Assembly (NCBI GenBank): GCA_030532895.1 | Contig: JAUNKF010000004.1 | Location: 62,001 to 126,000, forward strand | Length of the DNA: 64,000 nucleotides | Direction of reading: 5' to 3' | DNA from: Lautropia sp. | GTDB lineage: Bacteria; Pseudomonadota; Gammaproteobacteria; Burkholderiales; Burkholderiaceae_E | Part shown: piece after piece, positions 17,485 through 26,138 of the stretch | Numbering within the stretch: the first letter of the stretch is position 1 | How the letters are laid out: every line of letters starts with the position of its first letter | Notes under the pieces: generated by a model | Seen by the model: the letters and a program-made list of their open reading frames with translations, nothing else | What the model was told of the DNA's origin: nothing | Database searches by the model: none | Made by a program: the position numbers and the translations under genes

Positions 17485-19386
17485 TCATCGGCCATACAAA
17501 GTCAACGACCAGGATTCCAGATTGCCTTGGCGGCCAGTCTTTCGGTCGACGACGTTCAGTGCCCATTGACGGTTGCTGCCTGCCACGGCCGGCTCGTTCA
17601 TGTGGCGCGTCAGCCCGAAGGTGAAGCGCTTCAGCCCCTGGCAGGTGGCGACTTCACTCAGCAGGCTGCCGGCCCGGTTGGCAATCGAGCAGGGGTGCGG
17701 CGTGAGGAGCGTGCTCGTCTGACCTGATGGGCTGGTCAGCGTCATGTGCAGATTGCCCGCATCCGGGTGGCCGTAAGGGCCGGTGCCGGTCTGGATCTCC
17801 ACATCCACATGTTCGATGTGCCGGATGTCGCATGCCGGTGTTGGCGGTACGGTGATTCGGTTGCTGAGGCCGCCTGTCACAGGCAGGTGGTAGGCGAGGT
17901 TGCCCTGATTGGCGAGCGGCACGGTGGGCACCACGGCTTTGACACTCTGGGCGCTGATCTTGCATTCTTTCAACGTGCTGCTGTTGCCCACGCTTTGCCA
18001 GGTGCGGGAAAGTCTCACGGCTGCATCGGCATCGGCTACGCCAAAACCGTACTCATGATGAAAATTCAGGCCCCCAAAGCGCGTCCAGCCGGGGGAGGTG
18101 GGATCCACTTTCCGGGCGCTTTGGGCCAGCACGAGGCGCACATCACGCCAGCTCAGCTGGGGGTTGGCTTGCAGCATCAGGGCCACCACACCCGAAACCA
18201 TCGGGGCGGCAGCGGAAGAACCGCCGAAATCCTGAGTGTATGAATTTTTCAGGCCCGTGGTCGTGATGCCGGGCAACACGCCATCGTGTGCGGCCGAAGG
18301 CGCGCACACGAGCAGATTGGCACCCGGTTCGCTGTAATTGGCGCGCTTGCCGCCGGCCTGCGTGGCACAGATCGCCATCACGCCGAGCTGGCTGACATAA
18401 CCGTCATTGGTGGATAGTTCGGTGCCTTTGCAGGTGTTGTCGAGCGTCAGATCATCCCGCATGCAGCCACCATTGCCGGCTGCAAACACATAGATGACAC
18501 CGCGGCCGTTTCGGCCTTCTTTCAAACCGACGCCGATGGTGCTGCGCAGTCCGGCGTCTGCGCTGGTGAAATGGCCATTGTCATCAGCGCCCCAGCTGTT
18601 GTTGTAGATATGGTTTTTGTTCATATCTTTCGTGAGCGCATCAAAGATGTCGGCGCTGGTGCCCGTGGCAATCGGGTTGTAGCCAACGAGGCTTGCACGC
18701 GGTGCCACGCCCGAGCCGCCGAGGCCATTGTTGTCACGGGCGGCAATGACACCGGCCACGGCCGTGCCATGTGAGTCACCCACCTTGCAGGGTAGTGGAT
18801 AGGCGCTGCCCCGCTTGTGTGCCAGATAGTTGTAACTGGCGCCAGCCACGATGTTCGGGAACAGGTCTTCGTGCGTCACTTCGATGGCATCGTCGATGAC
18901 GGCCACCCGGATGTTTTCACCTTTGCCCTGAGACCAGGCTGGTTGCACGTTCAGGTCTTCACCGGCCTTGCCCTGGCCATCGTTTTTGAGATGCCATTGC
19001 TGGCCGCGCAGCGGGTCAGCGCCGGCACGAAGCGGCGGATTGGCTTGTTGGCCATAGCCGACCGCGCAGCGCGGGTCGTTCAGATAATCACCCAGCGGGA
19101 TATTGGCGGTGTCAGATCCAATTCCCGAACCCGAATCCGAACCCGAACCCGAACTGGCACCGCTGCCGGCTCCACCGCCACTTCCGGTGTTCCCTGTGCC
19201 GCCATGGCTGCCTGTCCCGGCTGCATCCTGTCCACCACTGCTTGCAGGGGGGAGGCTGATGTAGCCATCAGGCGTCGAACCACCGTCGGCGCTCGGGGTA
19301 CCGCCGGCGCCCCCGCCGCAGGCGGCGAGCAGTGTCATCAAAACGGTGAGGGAACAGTGGGTGAGACCTTTGGAAGAGACACGCAT
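17485..19386 (-). CDS. Secreted lipoprotein serine protease, S8 kexin-like with P-domain (copy 3)
   Basis: 633 residues from the ATG at 19386; lipobox LLAAC (Cys 23). The tether is short and Gly/Ser/Asp-rich rather than Pro-rich, partly encoded by a hexanucleotide repeat (19123-19154). The catalytic domain opens with DPLRGQQWHLKNDGQ and has Asp 165 (VIDDA), His 206 (SHGTAVAG), Asn 305 (AAGNGG) and Ser 391. The Ser motif is GSSAAAP instead of the usual GTSxAxP, and the Asp motif has Ala where Gly is usual. All catalytic residues are kept, so activity is likely. The C-terminal P-domain ends LTLYGR. Prodomain gene copy 1 follows 185 bp downstream; prodomain gene copy 2 ends 173 bp upstream. Confidence 0.93.
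   Translation of the reverse strand: MRVSSKGLTHCSLTVLMTLLAACGGGAGGTPSADGGSTPDGYISLPPASSGGQDAAGTGSHGGTGNTGSGGGAGSGASSGSGSDSGSGIGSDTANIPLGDYLNDPRCAVGYGQQANPPLRAGADPLRGQQWHLKNDGQGKAGEDLNVQPAWSQGKGENIRVAVIDDAIEVTHEDLFPNIVAGASYNYLAHKRGSAYPLPCKVGDSHGTAVAGVIAARDNNGLGGSGVAPRASLVGYNPIATGTSADIFDALTKDMNKNHIYNNSWGADDNGHFTSADAGLRSTIGVGLKEGRNGRGVIYVFAAGNGGCMRDDLTLDNTCKGTELSTNDGYVSQLGVMAICATQAGGKRANYSEPGANLLVCAPSAAHDGVLPGITTTGLKNSYTQDFGGSSAAAPMVSGVVALMLQANPQLSWRDVRLVLAQSARKVDPTSPGWTRFGGLNFHHEYGFGVADADAAVRLSRTWQSVGNSSTLKECKISAQSVKAVVPTVPLANQGNLAYHLPVTGGLSNRITVPPTPACDIRHIEHVDVEIQTGTGPYGHPDAGNLHMTLTSPSGQTSTLLTPHPCSIANRAGSLLSEVATCQGLKRFTFGLTRHMNEPAVAGSNRQWALNVVDRKTGRQGNLESWSLTLYGR
19123..19154. repeat. Hexanucleotide tandem repeat in protease tether
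   Basis: About five units of CCCGAA (one unit varied to TCCGAA) encode alternating Ser-Gly/Ser-Asp in the tether of protease 3. Slippage here would lengthen or shorten the tether without changing frame. Confidence 0.7.
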
Positions 19387-19447
19387 GGCATGGTCGGGAA
19401 GAAGGCTTGATCGAAGCCGGACATGCCAAGGCAAAAGCAACCGGCCA

Positions 19448-19488
19448 CTTGAGCCCTGAGCACGCGCCAAGGCATGCTCGGGTTCAAG
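19448..19488 (-). promoter_or_regulatory. Inverted repeat in leader of protease 3
   Basis: Arms CTTGAGCCCTGAGCACGC (19448-19465) and GCATGCTCGGGTTCAAG (19472-19488) form a long imperfect stem with a 6-nt loop, about 60 bp upstream of the start codon. The minus-strand box TAAGAT (19492-19497) lies directly before it and could be a -10 hexamer. Confidence 0.45.
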
Positions 19489-19559
19489 GGCATCTTAGAG
19501 AGGATGTTGTTTTCTTCGTGCAGGCAAGCGATGTACGGTTGTTGTCGCTGCACGACGGG

Positions 19560-20135
19560 TCATTTCAGGGCGCGGGGTGTCCACCAGTTGGGGCTGACAT
19601 CGGCGAACAGTGCTTGCTCGTTCAGGAGGTTGGCCAGCTCGATGGTGGCCAGGCCACTGGGGCTTTTGGCGAGCCACACCTGAGGGTTGATGGCGCGGTC
19701 GGGGGTCAGACCGGCAGCTGACAGCTGTGCCCGTGCATCGGTTTCCGAGACGGCTTCACGGAAGGTGACGATCAGGCCGCCTGGCAAGGCCCAAGGCTTG
19801 CCGCTGGCGTCGCGCAGCACGGGGGATACCTGCGCACCATCTGCTGCTTTGCTCAGGCTGCTGGTGGCTGTGCCGGCGCTCAGGCTTTTCAGTTGTTTGC
19901 GCTCGGTTTGGCTGGCAGAGCGAAGCTCGGGGGGATGGGCGGTTTCGGGGCCGGCAAACTGGACGACATGTTGCTCGTCGAGCTGGAATTGCCGCACGGC
20001 CTGATCTCCGTTTCGCACTTCGATGGTGATGCCGGTGTTGGCGCTGTCATCAGCGGCCTTGGCAGGCAGGCCGAGGCTCATCAGGGCGGTGAGACCTGCA
20101 ACGCTGAGGGTTCGGAAAAACGGGGGCTTCGACAT
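19560..20135 (-). CDS. Standalone secreted S8 prodomain-like protein (copy 2)
   Basis: 191 residues from the ATG at 20135 (MSKPPFFRTLSVAGL); an ATG four codons earlier (20147) is equally possible. A signal peptide ends near LPAKAAD. The C-terminal part is nearly identical to copy 1 (VSPVLRDASGKPWALPGG, LAKSPSGLATIELAN, LFADVSPNWWTPR) while the N-terminal half differs more. The conserved half has the beta-alpha-beta layout and terminal FADVSPN strand expected of a subtilase prodomain, but the protein stops there. It lies between proteases 4 and 3 on the same strand. Predicted to act in trans on one or more of the four proteases in the periplasm or at the surface; this is an inference from homology and position. 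Confidence 0.75.
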   Translation of the reverse strand: MSKPPFFRTLSVAGLTALMSLGLPAKAADDSANTGITIEVRNGDQAVRQFQLDEQHVVQFAGPETAHPPELRSASQTERKQLKSLSAGTATSSLSKAADGAQVSPVLRDASGKPWALPGGLIVTFREAVSETDARAQLSAAGLTPDRAINPQVWLAKSPSGLATIELANLLNEQALFADVSPNWWTPRALK

Positions 20136-20172
20136 GGTGTTCGGCATTCTCGGGTGTAAGGGTGAGGGCACC

Positions 20173-20206
20173 TGGCAAGGCGGCGGGCTGTTTTGCCGCC
20201 TTGCCA
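20173..20206 (-). promoter_or_regulatory. Perfect 12-bp inverted repeat in leader of prodomain gene 2
   Basis: TGGCAAGGCGGC (20173-20184) and GCCGCCTTGCCA (20195-20206) with a 10-nt loop, between protease 4 and prodomain gene 2. On the plus strand nothing is transcribed into it; on the minus strand no T-run follows, so a leader stem is more likely than a terminator. Confidence 0.5.
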
Positions 20207-20364
20207 AACCGTGGGTGCGGGATCCTGTTCGCATGCGTGTCCGTGTGCCGGGGAACGGCACGTCGGGTGTTCGCGATGGACGGGCGCCAAGCTGGCAATG
20301 CCTGGGGCATGGCGGCTTTGAGCCTGTATACATCACGAGCAGGTCATGGACAAGGGTCAAACGG

Positions 20365-22140
20365 TCAACGGCCGTAAAAGGTGAGGCTCCAGTTGTTCAG
20401 CTGACCCACTTCACCCATGTTCCGATCGAGCACTTCCAGCACCCAGTTGCGGTTGGCGGCGATGCCTACCGGCTCGGCCATGTGCCGGGTGAGACCGATG
20501 CTGAAATTCTGCAAGCCCTGGCACTTCGTGAGCCGCGCACGGTTCTGCAGGTCGGCCTGAAGGCATTCATGCGGGGTGACAAGCGTGCTCGTCTGGCCTG
20601 AGGGACTGGTGAGCGTGATGTGCAGGTTGCTGGCATCGGGGTGTTCGGCCGTGCCGCCGGTGCTTGAGGCCGCCAGGTTCACCTCGACATGCTCGATCTG
20701 CGTGATGTTGCAGCTGGCCGGCACGCTGATGGTGCTCTGCAGGCCACCGGTGGCACGGGCGTTGTAATTGATGCTGCCATTGGCGTGGGCAGGCATGGCA
20801 GTTCCAGTTTCCGGAATGCGCTGGTTGACGGTGACGCGGATGGGGCCGCATCGGCGCAGCGTGCGGCTGTCGCCCACGCTTTGCCAGCTGCGGGCCAGCT
20901 TCACGGCCGCATCGGCATCGGCCACGCCAAAGCCATATTCATGGTTGAAGTTCAGGCCGCCAAAGCTCGTCCAGTTGGGCGAGGTGGGGTCAACCCGGCG
21001 CGCACTTTGGGCCAGCACCAGGCGCACATCGCGCCAGGAGAGCCGTGGGTTGGCCTGCAGCATCAGGGCTGCCACCCCCGAGACCATCGGGGCGGCGGCC
21101 GAGGTGCCGTTGAAGTTGTTCATGTCCTTGTTCTGCGGGGTGGTGGTCGTGACGGCCGGCATCGAGATGCGCTCGCGTTCGCCCGAGGGGGCGCAGACCA
21201 GCAGGTTGGCGCCCGGCTCACTGTAGGACGCACGGCGGCCGGCGATGTTGGTGGCGCAGATGGCGAGCGTGCCCAGTTGGGTGACGTGTCCGTCATAGGT
21301 CGACAGCTCGGTCGTGCCGCAGTTGCCATCGATGTCCTCGTTCAGGCAGCCGCCATTGCCGGCCGCAAAGACATAGATGGCGCCCAGACCATTGCGGCCG
21401 TTGGTGATGCCGCGTTCGATGCCGGTCTTGATGGCGGGAGCCAGTGTGTAGAAATGGCCGTCGTCGTTGGCCCCCCAGCTGTTGTTGTAGATGTGGTTCT
21501 TGTCCAGGTCGCGGTTGATGGCGTCGAGCATGTCGGCGTCCGAGCCGGTGGCGATGGCGTTGAAGCCGACGAGGCTTGCGCGCGGCGCCACACCCGAGCC
21601 ACCGATGCGGTTGTTGTCGCGGGCGGCGATGACGCCGGCCACGGCCGTGCCATGCGTGTCGTTCATGCCGCAGGGCATGGGATAGGCGCTGCCGTTCTTG
21701 TAGGTGAGGTAATTGAAGCTGCCGCCCGTCACGATGTTGGGCAGGAGATCATCATGGGTGACTTCGAGCGCATCGTCGATGACGGCCACGCGAACGCCTT
21801 CCCCCTTGCCGGCCGACCAGGCGCCGAGCAGGTTCAGGTCTTCGCCCGCCTGTGCGTCGCCATGCAGGGTGCCGGTGTTGTTCAAGAACCATTGCTGACG
21901 AAAGAGCGGGTCGGTGCCACTGCGTTGGGCCACGGGCTGGGTCAGGAAGTATCTGAAGTGGCACAGCGGCGAGTTCAGTCGTTCACCAAGTGCGGCCGGG
22001 GGTTGGGTGCCTGTCTGGGGGGTCGAGGCTGTGCTCTGGTTCGAGCCTTTGTTGTCCTCGTTGCCGCCGCCACAGGCAGCCAGCAGACCGATCAGCAGCG
22101 GAAGTGACCAACGGGACAAGTGTTTGGGGGCTGTACGCAT
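20365..22140 (-). CDS. Secreted lipoprotein serine protease, S8 kexin-like with P-domain (copy 4)
   Basis: 591 residues from the ATG at 22140; lipobox LLAAC (Cys 23) followed by the shortest tether (about 30 residues, Asn/Ser/Thr/Gln-rich). The catalytic domain begins DPLFRQQWFLNNTG, the normal mature start of P-domain subtilases, and has Asp 122 (VIDDA), His 163 (THGTAVAG), Asn 262 (AAGNGG) and Ser 347 (GTSAAAP). Paired cysteines flank the His region and the NGG loop as in the paralogues. The P-domain carries LTSPSGQTS and ends LTFYGR. First gene of the array in transcription order, divergent from pyruvate carboxylase; prodomain gene copy 2 follows after 229 bp. Confidence 0.93.
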   Translation of the reverse strand: MRTAPKHLSRWSLPLLIGLLAACGGGNEDNKGSNQSTASTPQTGTQPPAALGERLNSPLCHFRYFLTQPVAQRSGTDPLFRQQWFLNNTGTLHGDAQAGEDLNLLGAWSAGKGEGVRVAVIDDALEVTHDDLLPNIVTGGSFNYLTYKNGSAYPMPCGMNDTHGTAVAGVIAARDNNRIGGSGVAPRASLVGFNAIATGSDADMLDAINRDLDKNHIYNNSWGANDDGHFYTLAPAIKTGIERGITNGRNGLGAIYVFAAGNGGCLNEDIDGNCGTTELSTYDGHVTQLGTLAICATNIAGRRASYSEPGANLLVCAPSGERERISMPAVTTTTPQNKDMNNFNGTSAAAPMVSGVAALMLQANPRLSWRDVRLVLAQSARRVDPTSPNWTSFGGLNFNHEYGFGVADADAAVKLARSWQSVGDSRTLRRCGPIRVTVNQRIPETGTAMPAHANGSINYNARATGGLQSTISVPASCNITQIEHVEVNLAASSTGGTAEHPDASNLHITLTSPSGQTSTLVTPHECLQADLQNRARLTKCQGLQNFSIGLTRHMAEPVGIAANRNWVLEVLDRNMGEVGQLNNWSLTFYGR

Positions 22141-22619
22141 GGTGCGAGGCGAAAACGTGTGGTGAGAGAGGGGCGCCAGAGAGGGACGCCAAACAGGGCA
22201 GTCGACCGGGCAGCAGTTTCGGTGATCATCGATAAGTGTGGCGAAACAAGCAGCCTGTTGAGACGGCGGCATCCATCAGCGGTGCGCATGCGCCTGCCCG
22301 CTGGATGCCCCGGAAGGGCACTGTAGCCATGAAGCGGGCAAGGGTGTTGCACGCTTTGTTGCAGACGGGCAACCTTTTGATACGTCCCTGCGCTGTCCGA
22401 CCACTGAGCGGGCAGGTGATGCGGGGTGATCCCACCCTGGAGACGGCAAAATCGCGGATGGATGCCGAATGGGCAGTGCAGCTCGGCGAAACTTTTCTTG
22501 TAACAGATTCGATACAAGTCAAGATGCCCAGGCTGTCAAACATCGTTAACTATTGGCAAGGCATAATCTGCACCTGTGGTGATATGCCGAAGTGGCAACT
22601 TCTGGAGGTTGAAGACGGA
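22141..22619. promoter_or_regulatory. Divergent intergenic region, protease array and pyc
   Basis: 479 bp that must hold promoters for both directions. An imperfect stem GGCATCCATCAGCGG (22268-22282)/CCGCTGGATGCC (22298-22309) encloses the palindrome GCGCATGCGC and lies in the leader of protease 4. The minus-strand box CTACAGTGCCC is just upstream (22315-22325). A CATAAT (22562-22567) might serve as a -10 for pyc. A GGAGG at 22604-22608 is the likely pyc ribosome-binding site. No gene seen. Confidence 0.45.
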
Positions 22620-25600
22620 ATGGATGGTCAAGTGAAACGGTTGAAATCGGTGCTGGTCGCGAATCGCTCCGAGATCGCCATCCGCGTGATGCGGGCTGCG
22701 GCAGAGCTGGGGTTGAGGACGGTGGCCATCTATTCCCACGAAGACCGCTTCGCCCTGCACCGCTTCAAGGCCGACGAGAGTTATCTGGTGGGCCAAGGCC
22801 AGAAGCCTTTGCAAGCGTATCTGAATATCGAGGAGATCATCCGCATAGCCCGGCAGGCTGGTGTGGATGCGATTCATCCCGGCTATGGTTTTCTGTCGGA
22901 AAACCCCGATCTGCCGCGTGCCTGTGCCGAAGCCGGCATCGCCTTCATCGGCCCCAGCCCTGAGGTGATGACCCGGCTTGGCAACAAGGTGTCGGCGCGT
23001 GAAACGGCCGTGGCTGCCGGCGTGCCGGTGATGCCGGCCACCGATCCGTTGCCGGCCGATGTGGATGAATGCCTGAAGCTTGCGGCCGCCATCGGCTATC
23101 CGCTGATGCTGAAAGCGAGCTGGGGTGGTGGTGGCCGTGGGATGCGCGCCATCGAAACCCCTGAAGACCTGAAGGTGCAGCTGCCGGTGGCGCGTCGCGA
23201 GGCGCTGGCTGCCTTTGGCAACGATGAGGTCTATCTGGAAAAGCTCGTGCGTCGGGCGCACCACGTGGAGGTGCAGATCCTGGGCGACCAGTACGGCAAC
23301 GTCGTGCACCTGTTCGAGCGGGACTGTTCGGTGCAGCGGCGAAACCAGAAGGTGGTGGAGCGTGCGCCTGCCCCGTACCTGGATGATGAGCGGCGTGCGG
23401 CGCTGTGTGAATCGGCACTCAAGCTTGCGCGGGCCGTGGGTTACAGCCATGCCGGCACGGTCGAATTCCTGATGGATGCTGACACGGGCCAGTTCTATTT
23501 CATCGAGGTGAACCCGCGCGTGCAGGTCGAGCATACGGTGACGGAAGAGGTGACCGGGGTCGACATCGTGCAGGCGCAGATCCGCATCACCGAAGGCGGG
23601 CGTATCGGGCAGCGCGACGATGAGTACGATGCCGAGGGCAATCTGGTGTCGCTGGGCTCCGGTGTGCCGCCGCAGGAAGAGATCCGCCTCAACGGGCATG
23701 CGCTTCAGTGCCGGATCACGACCGAAGACCCGGAAAACGGCTTCACACCTGACTATGGTCAGATCACGGCCTACCGCAGTGCGGCCGGTTTCGGGGTGCG
23801 GCTGGATGGGGGCACGGCCTACAGCGGGGCGGTCATCACGCCTTACTATGATTCGCTCCTCGTGAAAGTGACGACGTGGGCACCGACGGCCACTGATGCG
23901 ATCCGGCGGATGGATCGGTCGCTCAGGGAGTTTCGCATCCGGGGGGTGGCCACGAACCTGCAGTTCGTGGAAAACGTCATCAACCATGCCGATTTTGCGG
24001 CCGGTCGGGTCACGACCCGCTTCATCGACAGCACGCCCGAGCTGTTCGACTTCTCGCTGCGCCGCAACCGCGCCTCGCGCCTCCTGGAGTACCTGGGCGA
24101 TGTGCTGGTGAACGGCCACCCCGACATGAAGGGGCGTGAGGCACCTGATCTCAGCCATGTGCAGATCCTCAAGCCGAAGGCGCCCGAGCCGCAGGCAGCG
24201 GTGCCGGCCGGCAACCGCGAGCGGCTGAAGGCGCTGGGCGCCAAGGGCTTTGCCCTGTGGATGCGCGAGCAGCCGCAGCTGCTGATGACCGACACCACCA
24301 TGCGGGATGCGCACCAGTCACTGTTTGCCACCCGCATGCGTACCTTCGACATGCTGCCGGCTGCGCCTGTGTATGCGCACCGTCTGCCGCAACTGCTGTC
24401 GGTCGAGTGCTGGGGGGGCGCCACCTTCGATGTGGCTTTCCGCTTCCTGAAGGAAGACCCTTGGGCACGGCTGCAGAAGTTGCGGGCTGCGATGCCGAAC
24501 ATGCTGCTGCAGATGCTGCTGCGCGCCTCCAACGCCGTGGGCTACACGAACTATGCCGACAATGTCGTCAAGCATTTCGTGCAGCAGGCGGCCGAGCAGG
24601 GTATCGACGTGTTCCGTGTTTTCGATTCCCTCAATTGGGTGGAGAACATGCGGGTGGCGATCGATGCGGTCAACGAGACGGGCGCCATCTGCGAGGGCAC
24701 GCTCTGCTATACGGCCGACATTTTCGATACGAACCGGGCCAAGTACAACCTGGGCTATTACGTGAACCTGGCCAAGCAGCTGGAGAAGGCCGGCGCGCAT
24801 GTGCTAGGCATCAAGGATATGGCGGGTGTGGGCCGGCCGCGCGCCATCGGTGCACTGGTGAAGGCGCTGCGCGAAGAGGTGGGGCTGCCCGTGCACTTCC
24901 ATACGCATGACACGAGCGGTGCCTCGGTGGCCACCGTGATGGCGGCCGTGGCGGCCGGTGTCGATGCGGCCGATGGGGCGCTCGATTCGATGAGCGGCCT
25001 GACCTCGCAGCCGAGCCTGAACACGATCGTGGCCATGCTCGCTGGCGATGCGCGTGACACGGGGCTGGATCAGGCGGCATTGCGCGAGCTGGCCAATTAC
25101 TTCGAGGGCGTGCGCCGCTTCTATGCACCGTTCGAATCGGACATCCGCAGCGGTACGGCCGATGTCTACCACCACGAGATGCCCGGCGGGCAGTACACGA
25201 ACCTGCGTGAGCAGGCGCGCGCCATCGGGCTGGAACATCGGTGGCCCGAGGTCTCGCGCGCCTATGCCGAGGTGAACCGGCTCTTCGGCGACATCGTGAA
25301 GGTCACGCCCACGTCGAAGGTGGTGGGCGACATGGCGATCATGATGGTGGCCAACGACCTGACGCCGGCCGATGTGGCCGACCCCAATCGTGAGGTGGCT
25401 TTCCCCGAGAGCGTGGTCTCGCTTTTCAAAGGTGAGTTGGGTTTTCCGCCTGATGGCTTCCCCGCCGAGCTGGGCCGCAAGGTGCTGAAGGCCGAGCCAC
25501 CCGCGCCCTATCGGCCGGGCGATCAGATCCCGCCGGTGGATTTCGACGAGGTGCGCCAGACGGCCGAAGGCGAGGCAGGCAAGGCGTTGGCCGAGCACGA

Positions 25601-26138
25601 GCTGTCGTCGTGGCTGATGTATCCGAAAGTGCTGTCCGGTTACTGGGCGCATCACCGGCGCTATGGCGAGGTGGAACTGCTGCCCACACCGGCCTTCTTC
25701 TATGGCTTGCGTGAGCGCGAGGAAATCTCTGTCGAGATCGAGCCGGGCAAGGCGCTGGTGATCAGTTTGCAAGGGATGTCGCCCCCTGATGCCGAGGGTT
25801 ATGTTCGGGTCTTCTTCGAGCTGAATGGCCAGCCGCGTGCGGTGCGCATCCGCAAGGCCGGTTTTGGTGCGACGGTGGAGCAGCACCCGCAGGCTGACAG
25901 CAACAACCCGCTGCACGTGGGTGCGCCGATGCCCGGCATGGTGGTGACGGTGGCGGTCAAGCCCGGTCAGCAGGTCAAGGCGGGTGATCCGCTCGTGTCC
26001 ATCGAGGCCATGAAGATGGAGTCGCAGATCCGGGCCGAGCGGGATGGCGTCATTGCTGTCGTGCATGTATCCAGCGGTAAAACGGTGGCAGCCCATGACC
26101 TCTTGCTGGAATTTTCGGGGCCAGCTGCAAAGGACTGA
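22620..26138 (+). CDS. pyc: Pyruvate carboxylase, single-chain
   Basis: Carboxylates pyruvate to oxaloacetate with ATP and bicarbonate, feeding the TCA cycle and gluconeogenesis. 1172 residues from the ATG at 22620, the standard length; the open frame extends upstream but without homology. Domain order: biotin carboxylase (VLVANRSEIAIRV at the start, ATP-grasp loop GGGGRGMR, EVNPRVQVEHTVTEE), carboxyltransferase (TMRDAHQSL, HFHTHDTSG), conserved PYC-type linker, and biotinyl domain with EAMKMES near residue 1131, whose Lys carries biotin. The single-chain form is notable because many proteobacteria use PEP carboxylase or split subunits instead. It stands alone in its transcription unit. Confidence 0.97.
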   Translation: MDGQVKRLKSVLVANRSEIAIRVMRAAAELGLRTVAIYSHEDRFALHRFKADESYLVGQGQKPLQAYLNIEEIIRIARQAGVDAIHPGYGFLSENPDLPRACAEAGIAFIGPSPEVMTRLGNKVSARETAVAAGVPVMPATDPLPADVDECLKLAAAIGYPLMLKASWGGGGRGMRAIETPEDLKVQLPVARREALAAFGNDEVYLEKLVRRAHHVEVQILGDQYGNVVHLFERDCSVQRRNQKVVERAPAPYLDDERRAALCESALKLARAVGYSHAGTVEFLMDADTGQFYFIEVNPRVQVEHTVTEEVTGVDIVQAQIRITEGGRIGQRDDEYDAEGNLVSLGSGVPPQEEIRLNGHALQCRITTEDPENGFTPDYGQITAYRSAAGFGVRLDGGTAYSGAVITPYYDSLLVKVTTWAPTATDAIRRMDRSLREFRIRGVATNLQFVENVINHADFAAGRVTTRFIDSTPELFDFSLRRNRASRLLEYLGDVLVNGHPDMKGREAPDLSHVQILKPKAPEPQAAVPAGNRERLKALGAKGFALWMREQPQLLMTDTTMRDAHQSLFATRMRTFDMLPAAPVYAHRLPQLLSVECWGGATFDVAFRFLKEDPWARLQKLRAAMPNMLLQMLLRASNAVGYTNYADNVVKHFVQQAAEQGIDVFRVFDSLNWVENMRVAIDAVNETGAICEGTLCYTADIFDTNRAKYNLGYYVNLAKQLEKAGAHVLGIKDMAGVGRPRAIGALVKALREEVGLPVHFHTHDTSGASVATVMAAVAAGVDAADGALDSMSGLTSQPSLNTIVAMLAGDARDTGLDQAALRELANYFEGVRRFYAPFESDIRSGTADVYHHEMPGGQYTNLREQARAIGLEHRWPEVSRAYAEVNRLFGDIVKVTPTSKVVGDMAIMMVANDLTPADVADPNREVAFPESVVSLFKGELGFPPDGFPAELGRKVLKAEPPAPYRPGDQIPPVDFDEVRQTAEGEAGKALAEHELSSWLMYPKVLSGYWAHHRRYGEVELLPTPAFFYGLREREEISVEIEPGKALVISLQGMSPPDAEGYVRVFFELNGQPRAVRIRKAGFGATVEQHPQADSNNPLHVGAPMPGMVVTVAVKPGQQVKAGDPLVSIEAMKMESQIRAERDGVIAVVHVSSGKTVAAHDLLLEFSGPAAKD

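Noticed and set aside
19123-19154. CRISPR-like repeat
   Set aside because: Units are six bases, contiguous and coding; there are no spacers.
20689-22107. 470-codon open frame antisense to protease 4
   Set aside because: It is a mirror of the conserved protease; similar mirror frames occur opposite proteases 1-3, fbp, pyc, the T1SS genes and manC. None has a domain or a good start site.
22236-22619. Longer N-terminus for pyruvate carboxylase
   Set aside because: The frame is open, but the extra 128 residues are not carboxylase-like, include the protease leader hairpin, and the ATG at 22620 has a GGAGG upstream.
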